From Aquarana catesbeiana (lineage: Eukaryota > Chordata > Amphibia > Anura > Ranidae): a DNA stretch of 64,000 nucleotides. The translations under genes and the position numbers were made by a program. Positions 38,141 to 48,717 of the stretch are shown piece by piece (the first letter of the stretch is position 1; every line of letters starts with the position of its first letter). Location: contig NC_133334.1 in assembly GCF_042186555.1 (NCBI RefSeq), positions 211,919,332-211,983,331 on the forward strand. Direction: 5' to 3'. A model generated the notes under the pieces. That model was not told the DNA's origin, searched no databases, and worked only from the letters and a program-made list of their open reading frames with translations.

Positions 38141-38722
38141 CATGCAGTCTACCTGCAGCTGATCTTTTTCCTATTACTGACTTACCATGCCTTGTTTAAC
38201 ACTGTGTCTCAGCGTGGAGGAGGCCATATTGGTAGAGGTAGGGCTTTGCTTCTTTTTATTAGGGCTTTTAACAACAAGAATGGTGAGCAGCATAGTAGTG
38301 ACGTCGCCAGTTCTCACTCCAAATCCACTGGCACTAGCAGTGCCTTAGTTCTCACATTGCAGATATACAGTAATGAGACTGTGCTAGCCACCCTCAAATA
38401 CTAGGAAATGTACTGCTATTTTTTAGGGGGAATTCAAGACAAAAGGTACATTTTCAGGATACTGATAGGCACATTAACATTCTTAACTTCTCAATAACAT
38501 AACAAATCTTCACTTTTTAAATATCATTGTATTTTTGACAAATTATACATAGTTTTAAAAGTAATGTTTTTCTTTCTTCAACAAAGATATAATTTAGGAG
38601 TTTTTAGTAGGTTTTCAGACTTGTAAGGTTCACGTTGTTGGCATCTGGCTATGTCAAGTGCAAAGCCAAGAGATAATCAATCTTAAAAATGTTCCAGGAC
38701 AGATCAAGCACTAACACTGTAA
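38141..38722. other. Intergenic, nothing recognised
   Basis: No ORF, repeat or RNA gene was recognised apart from possible 5' remains of the neighbouring YR-element fragment. Confidence 0.35.
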
Positions 38723-39136
38723 TGCCCCGTACACACGGTCGGATTCTCCGACGGAAAATGTGTGATAGGACCTTGTTGTCGGAAATTCCGACCGTGTGTA
38801 GGCTCCATCACACATTTTCCATCGGATTTTCCGACACACAAAGTTTAAGAGCAGGATATAAAATTTTCCGACAACAAATTCCGATCGTGTGTACACAAAT
38901 CCGACGGACAAAATGCCACGCATGCTCAGAATAAATAAAGAGATGAAAGCTATTGGCCACTGCCCCGTTTATAGTCCCGACGTACGTGTTTTACGTCACC
39001 GCGTTCAGAATGATCGGATTTTCCGACAACTTTGTGTGACCGTGTGTATGCAAGACAAGTTTGAGCCAACATCCGTCGGAAAAAATCCTAGGATTTTGTT
39101 GTCGGAATGTCCGAACAAAGTCCGACCGTGTGTACA
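38723..39136. mobile_element. MITE with CGTACACACGGTCGGA ends
   Basis: The left GTACACACGGTCGGA and right TCCGACCGTGTGTAC are perfect inverted termini. The interior repeats TTCCGACAACAAA-type blocks on both strands. No coding capacity. Confidence 0.75.
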
Positions 39137-39210
39137 TCTATAGAGCAGCATCTCGGTCTTCCCAGTGCACCTTTTTAAGACATTATAGAGTTGACCCAGG
39201 CACCTTGTCA

Positions 39211-39402
39211 TCTGTAGATTATGGCAGAAGGACTATCCAGACTTCTGTTAGGTCTTGAAAAAAAAAATAGATTTTTTGATTTTGTCAAGAACTCACCCTG
39301 TCGGCTAGTTATTTATCACTGGTATGCTGCCATATGGGTGTCAGGAAAAATGAAAATGTATCAAATACTTACCGTAATTTTCCTTTCCTGGCACCAAACC
39401 AT
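39211..39402. repeat. Direct repeat, left copy
   Basis: It runs from TCTGTAGATTATGGCAGAAG to CACCAAACCAT. It is about 90 percent identical by eye to 40036-40232. The two copies are separated by 633 bp. Confidence 0.8.
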
Positions 39403-39748
39403 CAGGAATATCTCTGTATCCTCCTGGGGATCTACATCCAATTCTACCTTAAGCTCCCCCAGTGCATTTGCATGGTTCCACATGGACCACTGAGCAGATT
39501 CGGTTTATGGGCTCATTGGTGACCCCCCATGGTTGCTGCAGTGTTACTATTTATTTTTGGCTATTTATTGGCCCTTCCTCGTTGGAACTGAACGCTGAGA
39601 TTGGTTGTAAATGGACACAGTTGATGGTCATCCACCTCTATTGCTAAGACCTTGACGTCTATATTTGAATAATTCTGAACTACCGTTTTTGAACTTGTGA
39701 AAGCCTCTTTACAAGTGAAACCCTCTTGTGTATTAACTGAAATCTGAA

Positions 39749-39787
39749 TGTGTCCTGAAGAAGTTCTATATGTAACGCGTAGACACA
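39749..39787 (+). ncRNA. Hammerhead-ribozyme relic
   Basis: TGTGTC (39749-39754) lies directly before CTGAAGA (39755-39761), which fits the CUGANGA core. GTAACGCGTA stands where GAAACGCGTA is expected (39772-39781). GACACA (39782-39787) then pairs perfectly with the first strand, extending to 7 bp with the next base pair. Stem II is not formed convincingly and the GAAA box is mutated, so it should be inactive. Confidence 0.45.
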
Positions 39788-40035
39788 TCGGGGCCTGTAT
39801 CATGTATTTTTTTATATATATGATCTTTTATTGTCTTTTGTCAATGTCTTTGTATTGTATGTATTTATATTGAATAAAATTGATTATATTATTATTTTGA
39901 TTATGCTTTCTCAGGTTTGTTGTGCCTCTAAAGTCCGCTCAGGGGGTCCTTGTTGAACCCCCTTCTCTCTTCTTATGACATACAATTTATACGGATGTGG
40001 CCATAGGAGTGTCCTTTTTTTTTCTATTTTTTGGA

Positions 40036-40232
40036 TCTGTAGATTACAGCAGAAGGACTATCCAGTCTTCTGTTATGTCTAAAATAAAAAAATTGATTTT
40101 TTTTTATTTTGTCAAGAAGAACTCACCCTGTCGGCTAGTTATTTATCACTGGTATGCTGCCATGTGGGTGTCAGGAAAAATGAAAATGTATCAAATACTT
40201 ACCGTAATTTTCCTTTCCTGACATCAAACCAT
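40036..40232. repeat. Direct repeat, right copy
   Basis: Second copy of the 39211-39402 segment. It continues without a break into the inverted-repeat region 40188-40430, which looks like a DIRS-type terminus. Confidence 0.8.
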
Positions 40233-40430
40233 GGCAGCATACAGGCCCACCCTTGTACGTTGTGGCTTATTACAAAAAAAATAGGGGGGCGTCTAACATC
40301 TCCTTTTTTATGCTATTCACTGGTCCTGAGGGAGTGGTCAAGAGGTGGAGCTCTCTCACTAGTATGCTGCCATGGTTTGGCGTCAGGAAAGGAAAATTAC
40401 GGTAAGTATTTGATACAATTTTCCATTTTC
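40188..40430. mobile_element. Remnant DIRS-like inverted terminal region
   Basis: The left arm with AATACTTACCGTAATTTTCC and CATCAAACCATGGCAGCATA is inverted at 40362-40430, enclosing about 120 bp. Design and motifs (ACCGTAATTTTCCTTTCCTG) parallel the terminal and internal complementary region of the DIRS element at 52.4 kb. No coding part is left. Confidence 0.5.
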
Positions 40431-40436
40431 ATTCTG

Positions 40437-42984
40437 ATTTGTACTCCAATATATACATTCGATCCTAACAAACCTGTGTTATAGCACACAGCCTCACACA
40501 GACATTAAAGATTTATGCCTTGTGGGGTGCTGCATTGTCAAAAATAGTGCAGTTTAGTTTTTTTACTTCTGTTGAGAGACCATATGAAATGAATGGGCTT
40601 CCTTAACGCAGTACATCTCTCAACAAGTGAAAATGCATTAGTTGATGAATTAAATGTGGAGTGCATCAATCTGTACAAGGATGTGTCTGTAGAAACAGCA
40701 GTGATATGATCACAGCATAGCTAGGCTTTGCAAAAGCATGTATTCAGATACTGTCTTTAGATATACATCATTTTGACATTTGTTTGTGTTTTCTTGAAAG
40801 CTCTTCCTCACAGGAGTTATGTGACCTGGGGAGGACAGAGGTTACTTTAACATGATTCATCTCCAATTAAAGAATTGATAACAGTCCCTGAGCCACATAA
40901 TTAATATATTGTTTATTTAAATTAACAGCTGCTCTCTTCTATGGTCCAGCCAATGCAGTGCTGTGCATTACAGGCTGCAGTAATTGTGCCATGTAGTTTT
41001 ATGTATAGCCAAACTCCTTGAAAGCCAAGCATCACACAATATATTGAATTACTGGCCATTGGGTGTGGAGACCTATTTCTAAATAAACCGACAGAAGAAG
41101 AGGTAGCTGAGAAGCAAATCTTATTTTTTTCTCCTAGTCCAGTAATATATTCATTTGAATTGACCAAAGCTAATCATTTCCTGTTCAAAGTCCTTTGTCA
41201 AACACTAATTATCTATAGTCCTCAACAGGAAAATCTCACCAACACACCCTCTTGGACCAATTTATAAAAAAAAAAAGTTGAGCTATTACCTATAACAACC
41301 AGAATTCTTAATATCTGAAAAAAATGATCATAAAATCTGATCACTTACTGTGCATAACAGATCCACTTTTTATAAATTAAAAAGAACGAGGGAACAAATG
41401 TAAGAACCTAGTTGAATACTTGCAAAGTACGTTTAAAGAAATCTATTGACACGGCATACACTTTCAGTTTATAACATCAGCATTGAAATAGCAATACAAA
41501 CAATAGTTATTACCAATCCAATATAAGTTTACTTAAAAATCTCCTTTCATGTTTGGACTGCTGCTTGTCAGCTGACATCTCATTCCACAACTTCCTGGCT
41601 TCCCTGCATGATTGGCAGCTCTGTTTACTTTCAATTTTCAAGGACTACATATCCCACAGTACATGGCTACCTGATTCCTGTACTCCACACCTCTGTAGTT
41701 CAGAACATGGCTGGATCTAGGGGGGTGCTGGGGTGGGCTACGTTCCCCCGATTTCAGTTAGCGACCCCCCCCCCAGGCAACCCCGTAAACTTTGTCCCTC
41801 AGAGAAGGCTGTCTGCAGAGGCTGTCTGCTTCTCTGAACGCTGTCTGTGGCAGTCTCACAGAGCCCAGCCAGCACACTCCCCCCTCCCTTGCATGGACAG
41901 GAGAGGAGAGAGGGATGATGTGTACTGCCTCTCCCCGCCCCTCTCCTCATGTCTGCCCCACCCACACTCCAACTCCCAGCCAGTGTCGTGCATGAGAAAA
42001 TGTGTGGGCGGGAAATTTGAAGTACTGCAGCTGGAAACCTGGTGGCTGCAAAATTGATTCCTCTGCCTGAAGCACCAGACTAGCATGGGGTGAGTGAACT
42101 GAGCTCTGCACTATGACTGAACTCTCCCCCATCTCCCTCCCTATCTCTCTGTTCATGTCCAGTGCCAGTTGGATAAACGGATACGATTTTTACTCACAAG
42201 TTTGTGATTTCTCTGTTTTAAACCCCTTACTGCCCAGCCCTAGCATCCCTTTAGGGGCTTATTTACATGTGCTTTGGTCTCTGAAGAGCGATCTGCATTT
42301 AGATTTCTCTTCAGAGAGCAACAAGCGGGCAGTGAGGAGGTCTTGTATCACCTCGACACCACCACCCGCTTTAACTCCTAGAACCCACACTAGTGCACTG
42401 TAACCACGCGTTTCACATAATTGTGGGGTGCTTGCAGAGCAGCTCCATTTACTTGAATGAGATGCAGTAAGCAGGCACTGTGCCCACAAAAAGCAATGGA
42501 GGGTATCATTTCTGCTATGGACAGGAAACAACATACCACAGTGGCAGCATGTGTACACCCCCAGCCCTGTATTGCTAACCACCTGTAACGGTACAGATGG
42601 TTTGTAAATTAACATGCATTTTTCTCCTGTCCATAAATGTCTGTAAACTGGAGAAAAGTGCCTGTAATAAATCTCCTTGTCATCAGCTGTAAACTGAGCA
42701 AGCACTTGTCCAGAGCCAGCAAATTAGAGAACTGCTGAGTTCACCTTCATATTGGGCAGCGTTCAGGTCCAGTTGTGCGCCTGCACAGTGACATCATGGC
42801 GCTTATTGGGCATGGCTTATGTTCACAAGCCCCTCTGCACCAGTTTAGGCTGAGATCAGCAATTAACTAATTGGCTGGCTCCGCAACTGTGCATGCACAG
42901 TTCAGAGCCAGAAACAAGGGGATTTTTTAAAAAGCCTTTTCACACTAGCCACCCACCAGTGGTGAAGGTATGTGTAAGAGGGAT
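40437..42984. other. Intergenic, nothing recognised
   Basis: Mostly unique sequence. A GC-richer part at 41.7-42.1 kb has overlapping ORFs on both strands without domains. No promoter or exon could be supported. Confidence 0.35.
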
Positions 42985-43729
42985 ACTCTGCCAGACTCTG
43001 ATGTAAGGGGGGAATCTAAAAGTGCTATGTGAGTGGATGCGCTGCTCCCATCTGTGCTCTCTATATTACCTGTGTATGTGCTATCTTAATAGCCTAATTT
43101 GGTTCACCATCCACCTAACAGGTTATATCTCATTTATACAATAATCATATGTTAGTATAATTCATCACATGTGAACAACAACTTAATCCAAATACTTTAA
43201 ATCATATAAAAAGTCCAGTGACATATGTCACATAATGATAGACTCTTCTTCATATGTGTTGCAAATCATCCGTTATAATTGCCGTGGGCGGCGTGCTCTT
43301 GTGTGTGGTATCAGATTAAAGTGACTTAGTGCTTCACCACCACCTGTGAGATTTGCCACTCACCAGATTAATCTTTAAAACTGCACCTTTGGTTCATTAA
43401 CAGGGATAACCACTCCACTCAAAGGAAACTTTCTCCAATATCTATACCAGGTCCTCAATGTTCCTCATGCAAACGGATAAAAAACCATCATCGCGCAATA
43501 ACGTTTAAAACCTTTATTCCATACATAAAAAACACTTTGCACTCACATTTCCAAGTGCCATTAGGCCGGCACCGAGCTTTTCCCGCAGTTAAGGACGGGT
43601 GGGCACTGCAGCCCGGTTCGTCTGGTGTGTGCTAGATGGTCTCCGTTGCCGCTTACGTTCCCCCCTGTTTGCGTTCGCGTCCTCTCCAAACCCCGTTCGT
43701 TCCCGGTCACGTGGGTACGGTAATCTCCC

Positions 43730-43779
43730 AGCAGCCTCTACGCGTTTCGCAATCAAATTTGCGTCATCAGGAAGCAGCT
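43730..43779 (-). ncRNA. Hammerhead ribozyme motif, minus strand
   Basis: Mirror image of the plus-strand motif about position 43776, with CTGATGA on the minus strand at 43770-43764 and the same stems. The two motifs overlap at 43773-43779, the stem I strand next to the core, so each strand of DNA encodes one ribozyme. In either transcript the other motif is present as its complement. Confidence 0.68.
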
Positions 43780-43822
43780 TCCTGATGACGCAAATTTGAT
43801 TGCGAAACGCGTAGAGGCTGCT
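43773..43822 (+). ncRNA. Hammerhead ribozyme motif, plus strand
   Basis: Stem I pairs 43773-43781 with 43814-43822: nine consecutive pairs including one G-U. The core CTGATGA is at 43782-43788. Stem II is GCAA (43790-43793) with TTGC (43800-43803), closed by a 6-nt loop. GAAA is at 43804-43807. Stem III is minimal, ACGCGT at 43807-43812 (2 bp, 2-nt loop), then A43813 as the cleavage-site nucleotide. One extra C (43789) sits between the core and stem II, or pairs with G43804, which departs from consensus, so catalytic activity is uncertain. A short self-complementary stem III suggests it could act as a dimer. Confidence 0.7.
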
Positions 43823-44642
43823 GGGAGATTACCGTACCCACGTGACCGGGAACGAACGGGGTTTGGAGAGGACGCGAACGCAAACAGGGGGGAACGTAAG
43901 CGGCAACGGAGACCATCTAGCACACACCAGACGAACCGGGCTGCAGTGCCCACCCGTCCTTAACTGCGGGAAAAGCTCGGTGCCGGCCTAATGGCACTTG
44001 GAAATGTGAGTGCAAAGTGTTTTTTATGTATGGAATAAAGGTTTTAAACGTTATTGCGCGATGATGGTTTTTTAATCCGTTTGCATGAGGAACATTGAGG
44101 ACCTGGTATAGATATTGGAGAAAGTTTCCTTTGAGTGGAGTGGTTATCCCTGTTAATGAACCAAAGGTGCAGTTTTAAAGATTAATCTGGTGAGTGGCAA
44201 ATCTCACAGGTGGTGGTGAAGCACTAAGTCACTTTAATCTGATACCACACACAAGAGCACGCCGCCCACGGCAATTATAACGGATGATTTGCAACACATA
44301 TGAAGAAGAGTCTATCATTATGTGACATATGTCACTGGACTTTTTATATGATTTAAAGTATTTGGATTAAGTTGTTGTTCACATGTGATGAATTATACTA
44401 ACATATGATTATTGTATAAATGAGATATAACCTGTTAGGTGGATGGTGAACCAAATTAGGCTATTAAGATAGCACATACACAGGTAATATAGAGAGCACA
44501 GATGGGAGCAGCGCATCCACTCACATAGCACTTTTAATTTAATTTTTCTCTGAAAAACATTTTTTGGATGCAGCAGCTATAAATACCACTTACACTATTT
44601 TTGATAGGATAGGTTTTGCGCCAGTGACACATATATTTTCAC

Positions 44643-44736
44643 AAGGGGGGAATCTGATGTAAGGTGGTGGCCCTCTGGTGACTCTGGTGTAAGGGGAAAT
44701 GCCAGGGACTTTGAGGTAAGGAAGGACTTTAACAAA
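44643..44736 (+). repeat. Minisatellite flank of the palindromic element
   Basis: GGGGAATCTGATGTAAGG-type units continue the array seen at 42985-43017 and match the family at 12530-12745. Confidence 0.7.
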
Positions 44737-44972
44737 AAAAAAAAAAATAATAATAATAATTGCCACATCCACACATTTGACACTGCCCTACTAATACACA
44801 TTTCTGTATACTGTCCTGCTGACCTCCCATCCCCTTGCCCTTCTGACTTTTTACTGCACCCCCACATAATCTGTCTAGATCCGGCCCTGGTTTAGAAGGC
44901 AGGCTCTGTGAAATGTGTGCCTTACAGGGCATAGTGACTACCTGTCACGTGTCACAGAATTCAGGGAAGTAA

Positions 44973-45383
44973 GGCCTCATACACCTGATGCTTGTATAAT
45001 GTTTTTTACAAGCATCAAGCACTTGGCTGTTGATTCATTTCATTAGCCAGAACAATAATTTATTCTGTCCACTGAAATGAATTAACGTTTAACGCTCAAG
45101 ACCTAAACTCGCCTAACGTTAACATGCCTTTAGACGCGTTTACAAGCGTCAAATGTTTTTTTTCTGCAAAAAACCTTGCCGCTCCTGGACCCTCTGGCAG
45201 TGGGTTTCTTTTCTGCCTCTAAAAGGCCCTGCCACTAAACACTGCTAAAAGCCTATATGTACATGCAGGGGGGTTTAGAAGCAGGAAAAACTATAAAAAA
45301 AAAACCACAAAAAAAAAAAAAAAAAAAAAAAGCACTTGACATCCCTAGAAGCAGCTATAAAAACGTCCAGTCTGCATGAGGCC
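44973..45383. mobile_element. MITE with GGCCTCAT ends
   Basis: Starts GGCCTCATACACCTGATG after TAA and ends GCATGAGGCC before TGA. The interior has AAGCATCAA and complementary blocks and a poly-A tract at 45312-45332. Confidence 0.6.
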
Positions 45384-45616
45384 TGACTTAATGTGTTTGC
45401 GATCTTTATAGTAAGTTTACAAACTTCAAAATCATTCAGAATAATAGGGAGTAAACAAGAAATAAGTGAACTACAATGTATAGATAAATATAGGTTTTGA
45501 ATTTTTTACCATAGATATGTGAATGCTGGACTGAAGGCACAAAGACTTGTCAGTACCTTCCACTTATTTAGAAATGAGTGCTTTTCTGAGTGACAACAAC
45601 CCTTTAGAAACAAAAT

Positions 45617-45994
45617 GGTCTATTTTAAGATAACTTTTATTTAAAAAAAAAAAAAAGTAGGAACAGTATCAATATATGTTCTATATTTACATATATACAC
45701 ATTAACAGGTACATAAATAAGACACAGATATTAAAGAGTGCCATATTCCATTCTGAGATGTAGAGTAAAGAAAAATATGTGGGCTGTCATTGCTAAACTC
45801 TCATAAAAATACTAGTGGTTTTTTGTGTCATGCTGATCCAATCTAAGCTCCTGGCTGAAACGAATTCTTGACGTTGCATGCATAGCATTTTCATTAGCAG
45901 GATAGCACTGGCAGCTTATGTCTCAGTACAGGTCATGCGATCAATGGAAGTCTACTTGAGTTTACAGCCATGAATGTATATGTTCCAGTGTACG
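45617..45994 (-). other. FIBP: FIBP 3' UTR with polyadenylation signal
   Basis: Downstream of the FIBP stop, the first AATAAA on the minus strand is at 45641-45636. It is followed at lower coordinates by a T/GT-rich stretch (TTTTGTTTCT, then GGGTTGTTGTC), as expected for a cleavage and polyadenylation site near 45617. This gives a 3' UTR of roughly 375 nt. No other AATAAA or ATTAAA occurs between the stop and this signal. The exact cleavage point is inferred. Confidence 0.6.
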
Positions 45995-46064
45995 TTAGTT
46001 GTGGTACATTTTCAGAAGACAGCATCGTAAAGTACCCATATATCTCTCCCAGACAGCTTGCTGC
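45995..46064 (-). CDS. FIBP: FIBP terminal coding exon with stop
   Basis: This exon is read from 46064 down to 45995 after a TTTTTTCTCAG acceptor. One base completes the previous codon, then 22 sense codons and TAA follow. It encodes QQAVWERYMGTLRCCLLKMY followed by HN and stop, the conserved FIBP C-terminus (human ends WDRYMGTLRGCLLRLYHD). One notable change is RCC where human has RGC. Phase and length agree with the exon at 49035-49132. This fixes the 3' end of FIBP inside the window and its transcription direction toward EFEMP2. Confidence 0.93.
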
Positions 46065-47778
46065 CTGAGAAAAAAAGAACAGAACAAATACAATACTTTA
46101 AACAGATATATATTTAAAATGCAAACTCATATTAACAAATCTATATATCCCATACTGTGAGTTAAAATGTATTACAGAGCTGAAAATGTCGCCTTTTCTT
46201 TTCCAAAATGTAATTTGATATCAAACTGGCGCTTGGTCATGTGACCAAAGCCAATGCATTGATCACCTGGTCTCTCCTGTAGCATCTTAGAACTGGTGTC
46301 AGAAAACTATTCACAAGTCAGACAGGATTTTAGAAGCAACATTCTATTGTCAGTCCCTCAAGATTCTCTGCAACTGCAAATGCCAGGGGGCATCATCCTG
46401 GCCTAGCCCCAAATAATGTAATTAAAAAGGGCACCGTTTCACCTCTTTTATTCACGACAAGGGACAAACATCAAGTATCTTTTTAATGACTTTAATTTTA
46501 GTCAATGTATCTGTTGTAACAAATGGTGTAACAAAGGGTATCTGCAGACTGAACTTGATGAAGCAATATTTTGGCACACAGTAATCTCCTCCCATGTGCC
46601 TGCTCCCCTCCCACCTGCCCTGCTCTCATGTGTTCATGTACCCTGCTGCCATGTAAATATGTGCGCTGCTGCCATGTACTGTGCCCTCCTGCCTCGTGTG
46701 CTGTGCTCTGCTTGCCCCCTGTACCTTGCCCTGCTGCTGCCATCCTGTACGCAGCCATCAAGTTGGACCAAGAATTGAGCATATGTGCAGAAAAAAACAA
46801 GTACAAGTTTCACATTAAATAGGTATGTTTTAATATTCTATTATTTAAGGCTATTTTAAAAAATAATTGTTATTATATCTACAGCTCACGCCAATGTTCT
46901 GTGACCTGTCGATATGAAAATTATTTCAGGGGCTCCCTGAGATTTCAGACTTTTTGCCAGGGGTTCCTCGATGGTACAAAGCTTGAGAAACGCTGCTACT
47001 TAACAGGGGTGTGAAAAGCAGAGATGCTGTCCATATCAACTAACTACATGCCTGCATTCATTTTCTGTCCTTCCTAATAAAACATGACACTTGGCATGGC
47101 TATTGGTGTTGAGAGCAACATCTGCACTTTCAAATCTTCCATTGTTGTCTACTATTCGCAATTTAAAATAGAAACTTACTGATCATAATAAGAGACCGTG
47201 CAAAAAGGAATGAAAAAAGCTCAGCACAATTTGCTGCTGCCAAGTGATCTCTGACACAGATAAGGCATATTAAGTCAAATGGCTCAATAAACTCAAGATC
47301 AACAAAGCACAGGCCTCACAGAGAGTCAAGTTAAAACATTGCATACTTCAGCATCTGTGGGTGCTGTGACGCATCTCTACTCATTACACACTAGAAGGAT
47401 CCTGGAAACTGTTAGTGGAGCATGCAGTAAATACAGACATGGCTCATGATCTTTAGATGCAATTTACAGGCTGCAGGCTAGCAAAGGCCTAACAATCTGC
47501 AGAGGCAGGTAGGTTTTAATACTGCGTTTGTATACAGATATGGTCACAGGCATCAAAGAATGGAGCAAATTAGAAAGCATGATAAACAGCATGCCACCAT
47601 ATTTAGGGTGAAACAATCCTTTTATTCCCCAGGACCTGTCATACAGAATTATATAAGGCTGTCCCGTAGATATTAGATTGTCACTCAACTTGGTAGAAAA
47701 CAGCCGGACCAGGGGACCAGGTGCCTGTCATCTGATGGTAAGTAACCATGAATAACAATGCCTTTTATTATTTGTGAC
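46065..47778. other. FIBP last intron, right part
   Basis: AT-rich intron with a C/T-rich stretch at 46580-46745. No additional exon in FIBP phase was seen, and ORFs there lack domains. Confidence 0.4.
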
Positions 47779-48297
47779 TATAAAGTGGTTATAAAGGAAA
47801 AAATATTTTTTACCTTAAAGTTAAAAGTAAAGGCTTGTTTTTTTTTATACAACAAACATGTTATACTTACCTGCTCTGTGCAGCATTTTTTTTTTCACAG
47901 AGCACCCTGGATCCTCCTCTTTTTGGGTACCACGGCGGCACTCCAGGCCTCTCCCTCCTACTGAGTGCCCCCAGAGCAAGCAGCTTACTGTGGGGCACCC
48001 GAGCAATGGCGCTCCCAAGCCGCTGTTCTGCATGTCCATTCACGCACAGAGCCGCGGCTCGGTCCTGACCCCTCCCTCTCCTCATTGGCTGTGATTGACA
48101 GCAGCGGAAGCAAATGGCTCCTGCTGCTGCCTCAGCGAATGAGAAATGAGAATCCCCACGAGAGCCAAGGCTGTCGTGCACATCGCTGGATCGTGATAGA
48201 GCTCAGGTAAGTCTAAGTTGGGCTGCTGCACACAGGTTTACCTTCTTGCATAGAATGCAGGAAGGTAAAAAACCTTGAGCCTTTACAACCAATTTAA
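47779..48297 (-). mobile_element. TTAA MITE family A, inverted copy
   Basis: Left end AAAGTGGTTATAAAGG, right end CCTTTACAACCAATTTAA. It contains TTATACTTACCTGCTCTGTG, the complement of the family splice-donor-like block, so CAGGTAAGTATAA is in the sense of FIBP. It lies in the last FIBP intron. Confidence 0.75.
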
Positions 48298-48717
48298 TGC
48301 AATCTCACCATGAAGGTAAAAAACATTTAACATGCAGCTCCTCCCCCCTCCTCCCGACTAACTACTCACCTCAGCCTGAACTCGGTCCAACGCTGTGCAC
48401 ATCTGCAGCAGCAGCTCTCTTGGCTCTAGCAGGCTTGGCTAAAGGATCCTGCTGCTGTCAGTCAAAACATATGAGCAGAGACCTGGGGCGGGGCCGAGCT
48501 AGGTTGTGTGTCTGAACAGACGCAAACAGCCTGGCTCGGGATCGAGCACGCATGTGTGCCCCCATAGGCAGTGGCTTTCTATGGGGGCAGGAGCCAGGAG
48601 TGCCAGCGGGAGACCCCAGAAGTGGATCGGGGCTGCAAAATCATTGCACAGAGCAGGTAAGTAGAACATGTTTGCTATTTTAATAAAATAAAAAAGGAGG
48701 CTTTAGTATCACTTTAA
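48298..48717 (+). mobile_element. TTAA MITE family A, diverged, tandem to the previous copy
   Basis: It directly abuts the preceding copy and ends GGCTTTAGTATCACTTTAA. It contains GCACAGAGCAGGTAAGTAGA. Opposite orientation makes the pair an inverted repeat of diverged copies. Confidence 0.65.

Larger units (their letters stand above)
43018..44642 (+). mobile_element. Palindromic hammerhead-bearing retroelement (Penelope/retrozyme-like)
   Basis: The left arm 43018-43775 and right arm 43777 to about 44535 are near-perfect inverted copies centred on the single base 43776. Identical 66-residue mirror ORFs differ only at the centre, and one 1-bp indel was found near 44080. A tail of about 107 bp (to 44642) exists only on the right. 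AAGGGGGGAATCT (13 bp) flanks the whole insertion (43005-43017 and 44643-44655) within a minisatellite, so the uninterrupted array can be restored. The centre carries hammerhead motifs on both strands. There is no coding capacity for a polymerase, so it is non-autonomous. The class assignment rests on hammerheads being known in Penelope-like elements and retrozymes and on the target duplication. Confidence 0.8.

Noticed and set aside
41738..42156. Overlapping ORFs on both strands in a GC-richer patch
   Set aside because: No domain, no splice support, no codon signal. Low-complexity Pro/Ser/Cys translations are typical of GC-rich noncoding DNA.
42400..42420. ACGCGTTTCA as a minus-strand hammerhead 3' half
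   Set aside because: No CTGATGA core is found at the right distance on the minus strand.
43599..43953. Identical 66-residue ORFs on both strands as possible genes
   Set aside because: They are mirror images created by the palindrome. The sequence has no domain, and the ORFs are explained entirely by the arm symmetry.
46571..46822. Cys/Pro-rich ORFs at 46.5-46.8 kb
   Set aside because: They arise from a CTGCC-rich imperfect repeat in the last FIBP intron.
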